NCBI RefSeq assembly: GCF_007747655.1
Contig: NZ_CP036274.1
Coordinates: 5,642,001-5,706,000 of the forward strand
Direction of reading: 5' to 3'
From: Anatilimnocola aggregata
Lineage (GTDB): Bacteria; Planctomycetota; Planctomycetia; Pirellulales; Pirellulaceae
Length of the DNA: 64,000 bases
Shown: positions 34,395-43,276 of the stretch, piece after piece
Numbering within the stretch: position 1 is the first letter of the stretch
Layout: the number at the start of each line of letters is the position of its first letter
The notes under the pieces: generated by a model
The model's database searches: none
Told to the model about the DNA's origin: nothing
The model's input: only the letters and a program-made list of their open reading frames with translations
Position numbers and translations under genes: made by a program

Positions 34395-35384
34395 ATGAAA
34401 AACTTTGAATATGCGTCGCCGCGGACTGAAGCTGAGGTGCTTTCGCTTCTCAGTTCTCAGGCCGGGCATACGGAAATCCTCGCGGGCGGCACCGACCTGA
34501 TCGGCCTGATGCAGGCTCAGATCGTTCGCCCCGAGCGCGTCGTCAACATCCTGGAAGTCCCGTCACTGAAGACGATCGAGCAGCTCGATAACGGCGTGCT
34601 CGCGGTCGGTGCAGTAGTCACGCTCGATGTGCTGCTCGATCATCCCTACCTCACTCCTTACCCCGCGCTAAAGCAGGCGATCGAAGGGATCGCCAGCATG
34701 CAACTGCAATGTCAGGGAACGCTAGGCGGGGAAGTGCTGCAGCGGCCGCAATGCTGGTTCTTCCGCCAAGGGCGAGGTTTGCTCGCCGGTGGTGGAAAGT
34801 TGGCAGCCGAGGGTGACAATCGCTTCCACGCGATTTTCGGCAACCACGGCGCTGCCAAGTTCGTGAGCAACTCGCGACTGGCTCCCGCGCTCGTCGCGCT
34901 GAACGCTCAGGTGCGAGTGATCGGACCGGGCGAGGCTGACGAAAAGCTGATGTCGGCCGAGCAACTCTATCGCGCTCCGCGACATGAAGCAGAACGTGAG
35001 CACACGCTGTTGCCGAATCAGTTGGTCACTCATCTGCTGATTCCCGCTTCGACCGGCTTCAACGCCACGTACGAAGTGCGGCATGGTGCGGGCCCTGATT
35101 ATCCGCTGGCTTCGGCCGCTGTTTCGTTGCAGATCGAAGGGGGCATCGTACAAGATGCTCGCATCGTCCTCGGCCACGTGGCTCCCACGCCGTGGTTGTC
35201 GCTCGATGCGGCTGCTGAACTCGTGGGCAAGCCGGTGACGGAAGAGACCGCTGCCGCTGCTGGAGCTGCTGCCGTGGTCGCTGCCTCGCCACTTTCCAAC
35301 AACGAATACAAGGTCCAACTGACAAAGATCGCCGTGAAACGGGCAATCCTGCGCGCTGCTGGCCTGGAAACGGGTGGGCTCTAA
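34395..35384 (+). CDS. FAD-binding subunit, xanthine dehydrogenase family
   Basis: The 329-residue protein has the two FAD motifs of subunit M: ILAGGTDLIGLMQAQ at about residue 28 and QCQGTLGGEVLQRPQCWFF at about 115. The CO-dehydrogenase flavoprotein C-terminal domain lies at about 215-325. In the classical enzyme it receives electrons through both Fe-S clusters. As the adjacent Fe-S subunit has lost the cluster nearest FAD, the path here is uncertain. A 49-bp gap separates it from the Mo subunit. Confidence 0.9.
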   Translation: MKNFEYASPRTEAEVLSLLSSQAGHTEILAGGTDLIGLMQAQIVRPERVVNILEVPSLKTIEQLDNGVLAVGAVVTLDVLLDHPYLTPYPALKQAIEGIASMQLQCQGTLGGEVLQRPQCWFFRQGRGLLAGGGKLAAEGDNRFHAIFGNHGAAKFVSNSRLAPALVALNAQVRVIGPGEADEKLMSAEQLYRAPRHEAEREHTLLPNQLVTHLLIPASTGFNATYEVRHGAGPDYPLASAAVSLQIEGGIVQDARIVLGHVAPTPWLSLDAAAELVGKPVTEETAAAAGAAAVVAASPLSNNEYKVQLTKIAVKRAILRAAGLETGGL

Positions 35385-35480
35385 GTAGCCGCTGGATCAA
35401 TGCCTGGAGTCGCGGCCACACCTTGGCCGCGACCCGCCAACCTCCGATTCGAGCCAACAACCATCCTTTGGGGATCGATC

Positions 35481-35720
35481 ATGCCCTTCGAAAAATCTTA
35501 CGACGAAGCACCGAAAGTCGCGACTCCGCCCTGTGTGTACTTGCGTAACAAAGCCATGTATGTGCGCGGAACCGTGGGTGACGCTGAACGGTTTCCGGAT
35601 GAGTCCGGCGCTGGCTATTGCTGGTGCAACATGACGCAGCACGTGCTCGGGCCCGATAGCCAGCATGTGACCCGCGCCGATTGTGTTCCCACTCGCGAAT
35701 GCTACCGCGAGACGTACTAA
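35481..35720 (+). CDS. Small Cys-containing protein at the end of the molybdenum hydroxylase operon
   Basis: The 79-residue protein begins MPFEKSYDEAPKVATPPCVY and contains five Cys (CVYLRNKAM, then CWCNMTQHVLGPDS, ADCVPTREC). It has no signal peptide or membrane helix. The CWC and other Cys could bind metal or form disulfides. It lies 96 bp downstream of the FAD subunit on the same strand. I do not recognise a family. Confidence 0.65.
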   Translation: MPFEKSYDEAPKVATPPCVYLRNKAMYVRGTVGDAERFPDESGAGYCWCNMTQHVLGPDSQHVTRADCVPTRECYRETY

Positions 35721-35732
35721 CGGCATCCTTGC

Positions 35733-35800
35733 AGCGTGGGCTTTAGCCCACGTCTAAGTAGCGGGACTTCTAAAAATCACGTGGGCCAAAGTCCACGTTA
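35733..35800. repeat. Pair of inverted palindromes after the operon, family B
   Basis: CGTGGGCTTTAGCCCACG (35735-35752) and ACGTGGGCCAAAGTCCACGT (35779-35798) are each self-complementary and also resemble each other in inverted order. A third family of intergenic palindrome, it lies just after the last gene of the operon and may also end transcription. Confidence 0.65.
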
Positions 35801-35975
35801 CAAAGATTGCTGCCTGCCGTGCGATGGTTTCACCGCTCCACGGCGGGCTGCGTCATTTCTTGGCGATTGTTATCGACCTTTGGCATCCCGCTTGCTCCTC
35901 GTGCGTGGGTAGCAGTCTAGGGCGAGGGTTTCTATACTTTCGCTAACGCAGTTTCAGCAGCATGGATGGGTGGCA

Positions 35976-37016
35976 ATGTCGACGGCACATGTCAAAACAG
36001 TTTCTCCCGCGGAAGCCAAGCGTCCGCTATTCTTGGGGATCGATGTCGGGGGGACGAACATCAAGCTAGGCGTGGTCGATGACTTGGGGCGCACCCTCAC
36101 GTTGACCAAAGTCCCGACGCACGAAGAAGAAGGGCCCGAAGCGGCCCTGCAGCGCTGTCGCACGGCGACCGATGCCATGATGCGGGCCATGGACCTTGGC
36201 CGCAGCGATCTTTCGGCCATTGGGCTGGCGACTCCTGGAACCATGGATATTCCCAGCGGGATGCTGGTCGAACCCCACAATTTGCCGCATTGGTATCATT
36301 TCCCCATTCGAGATCGCGTCGGCCAGATCTGGGGCCTGCCCACTTCTTATGCGAACGATGCCAACGCAGCCGCCTATGGCGAGTTCTGGGTCGGCGGCGG
36401 CCAGCAGTATCACAGCATCATCATGCTCACGCTGGGAACCGGTGTGGGGGGCGGAATCATCATTGGCGACCTGTCGATCGATGGCGAAAACAGCTGCGGC
36501 AGCGAATGCGGCCACATCATTATCGACTGCAACCCCACCGCCCGCATGTGCGGCTGTGGCAAGCGCGGCCATCTGGAAGCTTATTGCAGTGCCACGGGCC
36601 TGCTCGCTCACACGGGGGCTCTACTCGAAAAAGGGCCGAAAACCACCCTGCTAGACCGCATTTCCGAGGCTGACCCCCTGACCCCCAAAATGATCGCTGA
36701 AGAAGCCGAACGGGGCGATAAATTCTCGCTCGACCTAATCGACGAACTTGCGATGTATCTTGGGTTTGGAGTCGTCAGCTTGATCCATACCATCGATCCG
36801 GCCGTGGTTTTGCTCGGGGGAGCGATGAATTTCGGCGGCTCCGACCATCCGTTGGGACGTCGCTTTTTAGAACGCGTCCGGAGCATCGTTCGCGATCACG
36901 CCTTCCCCATTCCCGCCCAGCGCACTACCATCGATTTTGCACTTCTGGAGGGGGAAGCCGGTTATATCGGCGCCGCCGGGATTGCACGCCTGGCGTGGCA
37001 CCAAAAGAAGAAGTGA
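35976..37016 (+). CDS. ROK-family sugar kinase
   Basis: The 346-residue protein has the ROK fold: ATP-binding FLGIDVGGTNIKLGVVDD at about residue 20, GLATPGTMDIPSG, ANDANAAAYGEFWVGG and the zinc-binding ECGHIIIDCNPTARMCGCGK with three Cys and a His. It probably phosphorylates glucose or a related hexose with ATP. The ATG at 35976 gives MSTAHVKTV; a GTG two codons upstream is also possible. It precedes lepA with a 61-bp gap on the same strand. Confidence 0.88.
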   Translation: MSTAHVKTVSPAEAKRPLFLGIDVGGTNIKLGVVDDLGRTLTLTKVPTHEEEGPEAALQRCRTATDAMMRAMDLGRSDLSAIGLATPGTMDIPSGMLVEPHNLPHWYHFPIRDRVGQIWGLPTSYANDANAAAYGEFWVGGGQQYHSIIMLTLGTGVGGGIIIGDLSIDGENSCGSECGHIIIDCNPTARMCGCGKRGHLEAYCSATGLLAHTGALLEKGPKTTLLDRISEADPLTPKMIAEEAERGDKFSLDLIDELAMYLGFGVVSLIHTIDPAVVLLGGAMNFGGSDHPLGRRFLERVRSIVRDHAFPIPAQRTTIDFALLEGEAGYIGAAGIARLAWHQKKK

Positions 37017-37077
37017 TTCTGCTTCGCTAGCTGCCGCGCCGCACGCTGTCTTGATACTCCGATCGGTCTCGCCATTT

Positions 37078-38886
37078 ATGCCCGAAATTGCCAACAAGTT
37101 CATCCGCAACTTTTGCATCATCGCCCACATCGATCACGGCAAGAGCACCCTCGCCGACCGGCTGTTGGAGTTTACCGGTACCGTCACGCGCCGCGAGATG
37201 AAGGAGCAATTGCTCGACGATATGCAACTCGAGCGCGACCGCGGCATTACGATCAAGGCGCGGGCCGTGCGAATGATGTACATGTACGAGGGGAACGAGT
37301 ATGAGATGAACCTCATCGATACTCCCGGCCACGTCGACTTTCACTACGAAGTTTCCCGCTCGCTTGCCTGCTGCGAAGGGGCCATCCTCGTCGTGGATGC
37401 GGCCCAAGGGGTTGAGGCGCAAACGCTGGCGAATGCGTTCGCGGCGATGAACTCGAACCTGACCATCGTGCCGATCATCAACAAGATCGACCTCGTTAAC
37501 GCCCGCATCGAGGAAGTACTGCTCGAAATGGAGCAGACGCTGGCAATCGATTCTTCGGAAGTGCTCAAGGTCAGTGCCAAGACGGGCGTCGGCATCGAAG
37601 GTCTCTGCGCCGCCCTCATTCAGCGCATTCCGGAACCGAAGGGCGATCCCGAAGCAATCCTGCAGGCGATGGTCTTCGACTCGCACTACGACGACTATCG
37701 CGGCGCCATCACTTACATCCGCGTAATCAATGGCCGACTCTCGCGCGGCATGAAGATTCGATTCCTCCGCACCAATAGCACGCACGAAATCCTCGAACTG
37801 GGGCAGTTCACTCCCCAGCGAACCGCGTGCAACGTGCTGCTGGCTGGCGAAGTCGGTTACATCATCTGCAATATCAAGTCGCTCAAGCTCGTCCACATTG
37901 GCGATACGGTCACGATCGCTGGCGACAATGGCGCGCCGGCGCTCGAAGGTTATAAGCCGCCCAAACGCATGGTCTATTGCGGGCTCTATCCCTCCGATGG
38001 TCAGGAGTTTACCGAGCTTCGCGACGCACTCGAAAAATTGGCGATGAATGACCCCAGCTTCGAGTTCGAGCCCGAAACGAGCGACGCGCTGGGCTTCGGT
38101 TTTCGCTGCGGCTTCCTCGGACTGTTGCATATGGAAATCGTGCAGCAGCGGCTGGAGCAAGAGTCGAATATCGACTTGATCCAGACCGCTCCCAACGTGA
38201 CCTACGAAATTCTCAATAAGAACGGCGAGACCTTCCAAATTCACAAGCCGCAGGATGTGCCCGACTCCGGCCAGATCGAAGAGTTCCGTCAGCCGATCGT
38301 CCGCGTCAACCTGATTCAACCGGCCGAGTTCATCGGCAACGTCATGAAGCTCTGCCAGGATCGCCGGGGCGTTCTGGTCAGGCAAGAGTATCTCTCACCC
38401 CAGCGGACCATGATTGTCTATGACATTCCGCTGGCCGAAGTGATCTACGATCTGCACGACAAGCTGAAGAGCGCCACGCGCGGCTACGGCACAATGGACT
38501 ACGAAGTCATCGGCTATCAACCGGCCGACCTCGTGAAGCTCGACATTCTCGTCAATGCCGTGCGCGTTGATGCGCTTTCGGTCATTTGCCATCGTTACGA
38601 CGCCGAGCGCCGTGGCCGCGGCGTCTGCAAACGGCTGAAGGACGAAATAGATCGCCACATGTTCGAGGTCGCTATTCAGGCGGCCATCGGCGGCCGGATC
38701 ATCGCCCGCGAATCGAAGCCTGCCATGCGGAAGAACGTTACGGCCAAGTGCTACGGCGGCGATATCAGCCGCAAGAAAAAGCTCTGGGCCAAGCAAAAAG
38801 AAGGCAAGAAGCGGATGAAGGCCATCGGCCAGGTCGAGATCCCGCAAAAAGCCTTCCTCGCCGTCCTCGATACCGGCGAAGAATAA
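37078..38886 (+). CDS. lepA: Elongation factor 4 (LepA), translational GTPase
   Basis: The 602-residue protein has the usual LepA length and GTPase motifs: AHIDHGKSTLADRL (G1), DRGITIKARAV, IDTPGHVDFHYEV (G3) and PIINKIDL (G4). The C-terminal half carries LepA-specific sequence (AKQKEGKKRMKAIG, IPQKAFLAVL). LepA binds the ribosome and assists back-translocation or assembly. The ATG at 37078 gives MPEIANKFIRNFCIIAHIDH, the standard N-terminus. Confidence 0.97.
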   Translation: MPEIANKFIRNFCIIAHIDHGKSTLADRLLEFTGTVTRREMKEQLLDDMQLERDRGITIKARAVRMMYMYEGNEYEMNLIDTPGHVDFHYEVSRSLACCEGAILVVDAAQGVEAQTLANAFAAMNSNLTIVPIINKIDLVNARIEEVLLEMEQTLAIDSSEVLKVSAKTGVGIEGLCAALIQRIPEPKGDPEAILQAMVFDSHYDDYRGAITYIRVINGRLSRGMKIRFLRTNSTHEILELGQFTPQRTACNVLLAGEVGYIICNIKSLKLVHIGDTVTIAGDNGAPALEGYKPPKRMVYCGLYPSDGQEFTELRDALEKLAMNDPSFEFEPETSDALGFGFRCGFLGLLHMEIVQQRLEQESNIDLIQTAPNVTYEILNKNGETFQIHKPQDVPDSGQIEEFRQPIVRVNLIQPAEFIGNVMKLCQDRRGVLVRQEYLSPQRTMIVYDIPLAEVIYDLHDKLKSATRGYGTMDYEVIGYQPADLVKLDILVNAVRVDALSVICHRYDAERRGRGVCKRLKDEIDRHMFEVAIQAAIGGRIIARESKPAMRKNVTAKCYGGDISRKKKLWAKQKEGKKRMKAIGQVEIPQKAFLAVLDTGEE

Positions 38887-38980
38887 CACTCTTATGCTTC
38901 GTCGTGAGCCTTCGTTTCGCCGGAACAGGATACTCTACTGACCCGGCAATTCTGCCAGCGCGCTCCAAGCAGAGGGCAAC

Positions 38981-39457
38981 CTATGGTTGCGGGCCGCAGG
39001 CACCTTTCATGGCTTCCATCAATTCTTCGGGCGTGACGTCGAACTGGTGATGCGCGATCGACCAATTGTGGCCAAAGGGGTCGGCGACGATGCCGTAGCG
39101 ATCGCCCCAGAATGCATCGCCAACGGGCATCACTGGCGTAGCGCCAGCAGCGACCGCTTGGGCGTAGGTTTTGTCGGCATCTTCGACCGACAAGTGAATG
39201 GTGACCGGTGTCCCCTTCAGCAATTTCGGCCCGAGACACTTCCATTCCGGATTTTCATCGACCAGAAACACCTTTGAGTCGCCAATGCGAACACAGCCAT
39301 GCATCAAGCGGCCGCCAGGCCCCGGCAGTCGCATCTCTTCGACCGCGCCGAAGGCCTGCTTATAGAATTCAATCGCCTCAGCAGCCCCGTCCACGACAAG
39401 GTGCGGTGTAACGGTGTGCATTCCTGCGGCGATTCGTTGGGTAGCTGCTTTGGGCAC
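38981..39457 (-). CDS. VOC-family (glyoxalase/PhnB-like) protein
   Basis: The 158-residue protein matches the PhnB-like vicinal oxygen chelate group: HTVTPHLVVDGAAEAIEFYK, QAFGAVEEMRLPGPGGRLMH and WGDRYGIVADPFGHNWSIAH. The fold binds a metal in a paired beta-alpha-beta repeat. The function of this subgroup is unknown; DNA-binding-like and lactoylglutathione-lyase roles are both annotated in relatives. It stands alone on the minus strand. Confidence 0.87.
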   Translation of the reverse strand: MPKAATQRIAAGMHTVTPHLVVDGAAEAIEFYKQAFGAVEEMRLPGPGGRLMHGCVRIGDSKVFLVDENPEWKCLGPKLLKGTPVTIHLSVEDADKTYAQAVAAGATPVMPVGDAFWGDRYGIVADPFGHNWSIAHHQFDVTPEELMEAMKGACGPQP

Positions 39458-39702
39458 GGTTCGATTTCCTCATTAAGGGTTGTCAATGAATGGCTAAACT
39501 GCTGCCGCAATTGTGCTGGCAGTTGCCTCAGTTTGACCAGTAGTCGGTCGGCAACTAGCCGAATCGACATCAGACAAGATTATTTTGGGAAACGTCGAGA
39601 CGAGCGTCAGCACGGGATATCTGGCCTGCTGCACACTGCGATTGGTATACACTGAAGAGAGACGACACCCCTTTCAATCAACACTTCCTCTCAGGCGGTT
39701 CC

Positions 39703-40791
39703 ATGAGCCACGAAATCGAGCACAGGCCGCTGGTGTGGACCGAAGCGGTGGAATCGGTCCCGGCCGACGAAGCGGCCGATATTCAGCAAGTGCTCGCGGC
39801 GATGCGTAAAGTGCTCGAGCACGGCTATCAGCAGAGCGGTCAGTTGCGCCGCGATGTTCATGTAAAATCACACGGCTGCGCGCTTGGGACTTTACAAGTT
39901 CTTCCCAATCTCCCGGCTGAATTGGCTCAAGGGATTTTCTCGCGCGAGCAGACATTCGAAGCCGTAGTGCGATTTTCGAATGCCGCCAGTCAACCGCAGC
40001 CCGACTACGTGCCCGATGGTCGCGGGCTAGCGCTGAAAGTGCTCGGTGTAAATGGTGAGTCCTTGCTGCCGGAAGGTAACAATCTCGCGACCGGCGGCAC
40101 CGCCACCCAAGACTTCGTCATGGTGAATCATCCAGTCTTCATCGCCCGGAATGTGAAGGACTTCTTGCGAATCGAGCAAACCCTCGCTGACACTGCCGAC
40201 AACAAGCTCGAAACGCTCAAGGGCGCGCTCACCGGCGGGGACTGGAATCCGCTGAACTGGCATTGGCGCGAAGCGCTCACTGCTGCACAAATCGTTGGTA
40301 AGTTGCCGGCGCATCCGGCCAGCCTGACTTACTTCAGCATGGCCCCGATTCGCTATGGCGATTACATCGCCAAGTATCGCGCGCGGTCGGCCGGCGAGGT
40401 TGCCGGTACGATTCTCGCCCTCATGAATCAACTGGGTCAGCAAGCCGATGCGTTCCGGGTCATGCTCAAAGAAACGCTCCGATCGCAGCACATCCTGTTC
40501 GAGTTTCAAGTGCAATTGTGCACTTCAGCCGAGCGCATGCCCATCGAAGATGCGACGATTGAATGGCCAGAAAGCGAATCCCCCTATCGCACGGTGGCCT
40601 TGCTGCTTTTGCCGCGGCAAGAAATCGCGACCGCTGAACAGCGAGTGACTTGCGACCAGCTTTCGTTCAACGTCTGGCATGCAATTCGCGCACATCAACC
40701 GCTCGGCGGCATCAATCGCCTCAGACGCGAAGCCTATCCACTTTCCGCAGCGTGGCGGAAAGGGGAAATGAAATCACCGAACGCTGATTAA
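39703..40791 (+). CDS. Catalase-like haem protein, small form
   Basis: The 362-residue protein resembles the short catalase-like family: VHVKSHGCALGTLQV with the distal His, EAVVRFSNAASQ with the Arg-Phe-Ser-Asn block, TQDFVMVNHPVFIAR with the Asn, and SMAPIRYGDYIAKYR near the proximal Tyr. It is shorter than a monofunctional catalase (about 480-500 residues) and lacks the C-terminal part. Such proteins bind haem and may have weak peroxidase or other activity. It is solitary. Confidence 0.83.
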   Translation: MSHEIEHRPLVWTEAVESVPADEAADIQQVLAAMRKVLEHGYQQSGQLRRDVHVKSHGCALGTLQVLPNLPAELAQGIFSREQTFEAVVRFSNAASQPQPDYVPDGRGLALKVLGVNGESLLPEGNNLATGGTATQDFVMVNHPVFIARNVKDFLRIEQTLADTADNKLETLKGALTGGDWNPLNWHWREALTAAQIVGKLPAHPASLTYFSMAPIRYGDYIAKYRARSAGEVAGTILALMNQLGQQADAFRVMLKETLRSQHILFEFQVQLCTSAERMPIEDATIEWPESESPYRTVALLLLPRQEIATAEQRVTCDQLSFNVWHAIRAHQPLGGINRLRREAYPLSAAWRKGEMKSPNAD

Positions 40792-40861
40792 GCAATCGTC
40801 AGCCGGGGCACAGCACGCATGCCGGCCCCGACAAATTTCAACATGGCAGTAGTAGCAACGT

Positions 40862-41122
40862 CTACTTCGCCTTCTTTTTCGGGGCGAATTCTTCCATGCT
40901 CAGCGACCCGTCACCGTCTTTGTCCTTTTTCTTGAAGCCTTCTTCGGCCTTGGTGGCCTTGTCGCCAGTCCGCTTGCCGATGAATTCTTCCTTGCTGATC
41001 TTGCCGTCGCTGTTCTTGTCCATCTTCTTGAACTGTTCGGCTGGATCGGCCTTCTTGTCTTGAGCCATCAACGCTGGCGTGCAGAGACCGAGAACAAACA
41101 GCAATGCGAAAAACTTCTTCAT
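40862..41122 (-). CDS. Small exported EF-hand calcium-binding protein
   Basis: The 86-residue protein has a signal peptide (MKKFFALLFVLGLCTPALMA) and two EF-hand loops: DKNSDGKISKEE and DKDGDGSLSMEE, each with Asp or Asn at the calcium positions and a Glu at position 12. The rest is Lys-rich. It would bind calcium in the periplasm. The longer frame upstream of 41122 has no signal peptide and is unlikely to be translated. Confidence 0.87.
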   Translation of the reverse strand: MKKFFALLFVLGLCTPALMAQDKKADPAEQFKKMDKNSDGKISKEEFIGKRTGDKATKAEEGFKKKDKDGDGSLSMEEFAPKKKAK

Positions 41123-41327
41123 TACACATCTCCGAAAAGTATGAATCATTTGCCCATGGAGTCGAACCCCACGTAAACTAGATGCACGAGCTTGCGAATT
41201 ATGCGCGGGGCAAACAATTAACTTTGTTCCAGCAAATTTGCGGGGCAATTTGTCGCGATTCGTGCTTCACCCATGTTTCGATTCATGAACGCATTCAACT
41301 ATCTGCATGAGATCTCAAAGGACAACG

Positions 41328-42140
41328 ATGATTACACGCTGCAAGTTCCTCAGTCTGTCCCTATTTGGCCTGGCACTCTCGCTAGCTCCAATTTCCTGGG
41401 CTGCCGATGAAGTCAAGCTGCCCGCCAAGGACAAATTTCATCTCTTCCTGCTCGTCGGGCAGTCGAACATGGCTGGTCGTGGCAAAGTCGAAGCGGAAGA
41501 CCAGAAACCCCACGAGCGGGTGCTGATGCTCAACAAAGAGGGTGCCTGGGTGCCCGCAGCCGATCCGCTTCACTTCGACAAATCATCCGCGGGCGTGGGC
41601 CTGGGTAAGACCTTCGGCAAGGTAATCGCCGACGCCAATCCCGAGATCACCGTCGGGCTCATCCCCTGCGCCGTGGGCGGTTCCCCCATCGACTCTTGGA
41701 AGCCGGGCGTGTTCTACAAGGCGACCAACAGCCATCCGTGGGACGACGCCATCCGCCGCGCAAAACTGGCTCAAGAAAAAGGAGTGCTGAAAGGAATGCT
41801 CTGGCATCAGGGCGAATCGGACTCTTCTGCCAAGTCAGCCCCTGCCTATGGAGACAAACTGCAAAAGCTGGTGGGCGCGTTTCGCCAAGAGCTACAGGCT
41901 GACGTCCCGTTCTTGGTTGGCCAACTCGGCCAGTACGACGATGTCCCCTGGGACGACAATCGCAAGATTGTCGACCAGGCTCACCGCGACCTGGCCAAGC
42001 AAGTCAAGCAGGCCGCCTTCGTCCCCTCCGACGGTCTCAAGCATAAGGGGGACAAAGTCCACTTCGATTCGGCCGGCCTCCGCGAATTCGGCAAGCGCTA
42101 TGCCGATGCTTATCTCAAGCTGGCGAAGGCCAATCCCTAG
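41328..42140 (+). CDS. Exported SGNH/sialate O-acetylesterase-like esterase
   Basis: The 270-residue protein has a signal peptide (ITRCKFLSLSLFGLALSLAP) and the SGNH motifs: FLLVGQSNMAGRG with the nucleophile Ser, VGLIPCAVGGSPIDSW, MLWHQGESDSS and KVHFDSAGLREFG with the catalytic His. It should remove acetyl groups from sugars. It resembles the N-terminal half of the fusion at 15450. The ATG at 41328 follows AAAGGA at a good distance. Confidence 0.9.
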   Translation: MITRCKFLSLSLFGLALSLAPISWAADEVKLPAKDKFHLFLLVGQSNMAGRGKVEAEDQKPHERVLMLNKEGAWVPAADPLHFDKSSAGVGLGKTFGKVIADANPEITVGLIPCAVGGSPIDSWKPGVFYKATNSHPWDDAIRRAKLAQEKGVLKGMLWHQGESDSSAKSAPAYGDKLQKLVGAFRQELQADVPFLVGQLGQYDDVPWDDNRKIVDQAHRDLAKQVKQAAFVPSDGLKHKGDKVHFDSAGLREFGKRYADAYLKLAKANP

Positions 42141-42317
42141 GAGGCCTTGGCCACAAAATCGTCACTCCATTTTCATCGTAAGTGTCCAACATGGAACCTG
42201 TTAATTGAACACCAATCGTTCGAAAACCCGAGAGTTACGCACTTCACTGTCCAATTAAGGCACCCTTATTTGAACACCCCCTGCTGCGGTTTGCAGTGAC
42301 AAGCCAAGGGCTGTGGG

Positions 42318-42746
42318 TCAGTTTGCTTCGGAAGTATTGGCCCCAGCCCATTCGAGAGCCTGCCGCTTGTCGACGAAGGTGTGAAACTGAATGACCTTGC
42401 CGTTGCGAAAGGTATAGACATCCACGGTCTCCCCTTCGCGCCGCTCCGTCTCCGTTTTCAGTCTCACTCGCACGTAAATGAACGCGATGACCCGTTCCCC
42501 AGCGACGATGAACCGCTGCGGCTCGCAACTTCCTTCGGCCCAGGTGCCGCGCCCCTGCGCTACGTGCGCCGTCACTGCTGCGAGCCCATGATGGGACCCG
42601 CCTCCTGGAAAGTCGAAGTGTTCGATCCGCTCGATCTGCGGGTCAAACAGCTTCATAAATGCGGGAATATCGTTCCGGTTGAGGGCGGCATAGGCCTCCC
42701 GGAGCGCTTGTGTCTCAGCCGCCATCGACGGCGTCGGATTGTCCAT
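42318..42746 (-). CDS. NTF2-like/SnoaL-type protein
   Basis: The 142-residue protein has the cone-like NTF2 fold pattern: LREAYAALNRNDIPAFMKLF, FPGGGSHHGLAAVTAHV, VAGERVIAFIYVRVRLK and VDVYTFRNGKVIQFHTFVDK. Proteins of this kind are small isomerases, hydrolases or ligand-binding proteins. No catalytic set could be assigned. The chosen ATG lies at 42746; the longer frame upstream contains no matching sequence. Confidence 0.8.
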   Translation of the reverse strand: MDNPTPSMAAETQALREAYAALNRNDIPAFMKLFDPQIERIEHFDFPGGGSHHGLAAVTAHVAQGRGTWAEGSCEPQRFIVAGERVIAFIYVRVRLKTETERREGETVDVYTFRNGKVIQFHTFVDKRQALEWAGANTSEAN

Positions 42747-43276
42747 ATTTCTCTCTCGCAGCCCTTCGCTAAAACCGCACAGAACTACAACTGAAATGAC
42801 GCAGCCAGCACTAGACGCTTGATTCCCTGTCGGTGGCAGCAATCGCGGCTTGTATGCCTGATGATCCATTTGGGCCACTACTGTTATTACGCCGAAGGCG
42901 TGGCACAACTATAGCCCAGGGTCGCGGTACCCCGCGCACCCTGGGTAGTATGACAGATTCGTCGCCTGAACCCTGAAAGGGTTCCACACGGATTGGCGAC
43001 AATTTGTGCAACCCTTTCAGGGTTGGGCTCTTCTCGCAATTCGCGCCCCAGGGTGCGCGGAGTACCGCGACCCTGGGCTAGTTTGTTCAACCGCTTCGCG
43101 GTGCAAAGCAGCTTCGGATAGTTTCACCCACGTTGAACAAATCTCGGGCAAAAATCCATGTTGGTGTGAATGGTCAACTCGCCCTCCTCGCCGACCAGAA
43201 TTCTCGCTTAAATGAACCCATTAACGCCGCTCCATCACACTGGCGGAGCATTTTCGTGCGCGGCTAGAATGGCGGG
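42747..43276. other. 530-bp intergenic region holding a nested palindromic element
   Basis: Apart from the element at 42912-43080 I see no gene here. The region separates the NTF2-like gene (minus) from a small plus-strand gene and contains both upstream regions. Confidence 0.45.
42912..43080. repeat. Nested inverted-repeat element, 169 bp
   Basis: Outer arms of 34 bp (42912-42945 and 43047-43080; TAGCCCAGGGTCGCGGTACC and onward) are inverted with a few mismatches. Inner arms AACCCTGAAAGGGTT (42969-42983) and its exact complement AACCCTTTCAGGGTT (43010-43024) sit inside. The whole could fold into a long cruciform. It has the size and shape of a MITE or REP-like unit and differs from the other palindromes in this window. 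Confidence 0.8.

Noticed and set aside
37027-38385. 452-codon minus-strand frame opposite lepA
   Set aside because: Antisense shadow; lepA is unambiguous.
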